Source: a virus. From it: a stretch of DNA of 21,677 nucleotides. Both the position numbers and the translations under genes were made by a program. Location of the stretch: IMG/VR virus record IMGVR_UViG_3300011252_000670, positions 1-21,677 of that record; one strand, given 5' to 3'. Every line of letters begins with the position of its first letter. The first letter of the stretch is position 1. Below the pieces are notes generated by a model that saw only the letters and a list, made by a program, of their open reading frames with translations, did not search any database and had not been told where the DNA came from. This document shows, in pieces, positions 21,547 through 21,677 of the stretch.

Positions 21547-21677
21547 GAACTAGAATGTCCCTGATTTCCGATTGTTTGAATTGTGGCGTTAAACACGTCA
21601 CCTCGGGATCGGTCTTAAGCCCGTGGGCCGTGAGGTTTCGACCTCCCCCCCTCTTTCGGGGTGGACGTGCCTACGGT
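21547..21677. other. Non-coding DNA upstream of the terminases, possible packaging site region
   Basis: No convincing gene is seen in the last 131 bp. GAGGT-TTCG-ACCTC (21632-21645) is a perfect 5-bp hairpin with a TTCG loop, followed by a C-rich run and CTTTCGGGG that can pair with it. Cos or pac sites usually lie next to terS in HK97-like phages, and an HNH gene is often upstream, but neither can be shown here because the window ends. No late promoter is recognised. Confidence 0.35.

Noticed and set aside
1-21677. CRISPR arrays, insertion sequences or transposases
   Set aside because: No regularly spaced direct repeats and no transposase or integrase-like protein were seen anywhere in the window.

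Overview
This window is the late (morphogenesis and lysis) half of a siphovirus-type prophage or temperate phage with an HK97-style gene order, plus a small accessory region at its left end. Almost all genes lie on the minus strand and read from right to left. The style of the tail tape measure, head proteins and short accessory proteins suggests an alphaproteobacterial host (inference from protein style only, no search was run). No integrase, CI-type repressor, replication genes or convincing attachment site are visible, so early genes and prophage ends must lie outside.

Right to left on the minus strand: small terminase (21546-21163), large terminase, HK97 portal, ClpP-like prohead protease, major capsid, a probable decoration protein, gp6-like head-tail connector and head-tail joining protein (to 14578). 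A ~1.9 kb non-structural insert follows (14541-12679): a lipoprotein, a plus-strand ribbon-helix-helix (RHH) regulator, a 134-residue protein of unknown function, a highly structured non-coding segment resembling a C4-type antisense RNA, and a P22 Ant-type antirepressor closed by its own terminator-like hairpin. Morphogenesis then resumes with HK97 gp10, a DUF3168 tail completion protein, tail tube, a tail assembly chaperone with a GGGAAAC -1 frameshift site, tape measure, two distal-tail/hub proteins and a tail fibre protein.

The lysis block (3907-1713) is a chain of mostly overlapping genes: a 40-residue membrane peptide, an M15 zinc peptidase endolysin, a 21-codon bridging ORF, a holin-like protein, a 56-residue basic peptide, a multi-span membrane protein, and an Rz/Rz1-like spanin pair. 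It ends at three tandem hairpins (1656-1549).

The left 1.5 kb carries plus-strand genes: a short cysteine-pair protein (130-441) and a probable toxin-antitoxin pair (DUF4258-like 609-932, MqsA-like HTH 956-1417) with inverted repeats upstream, a GAGA-loop hairpin between the genes and a terminator after them.

The most interesting parts are the immI-like antirepressor cassette with a putative structured antisense RNA inside the virion gene cluster, the clear frameshift site, and hairpins at several junctions around the major structural genes.
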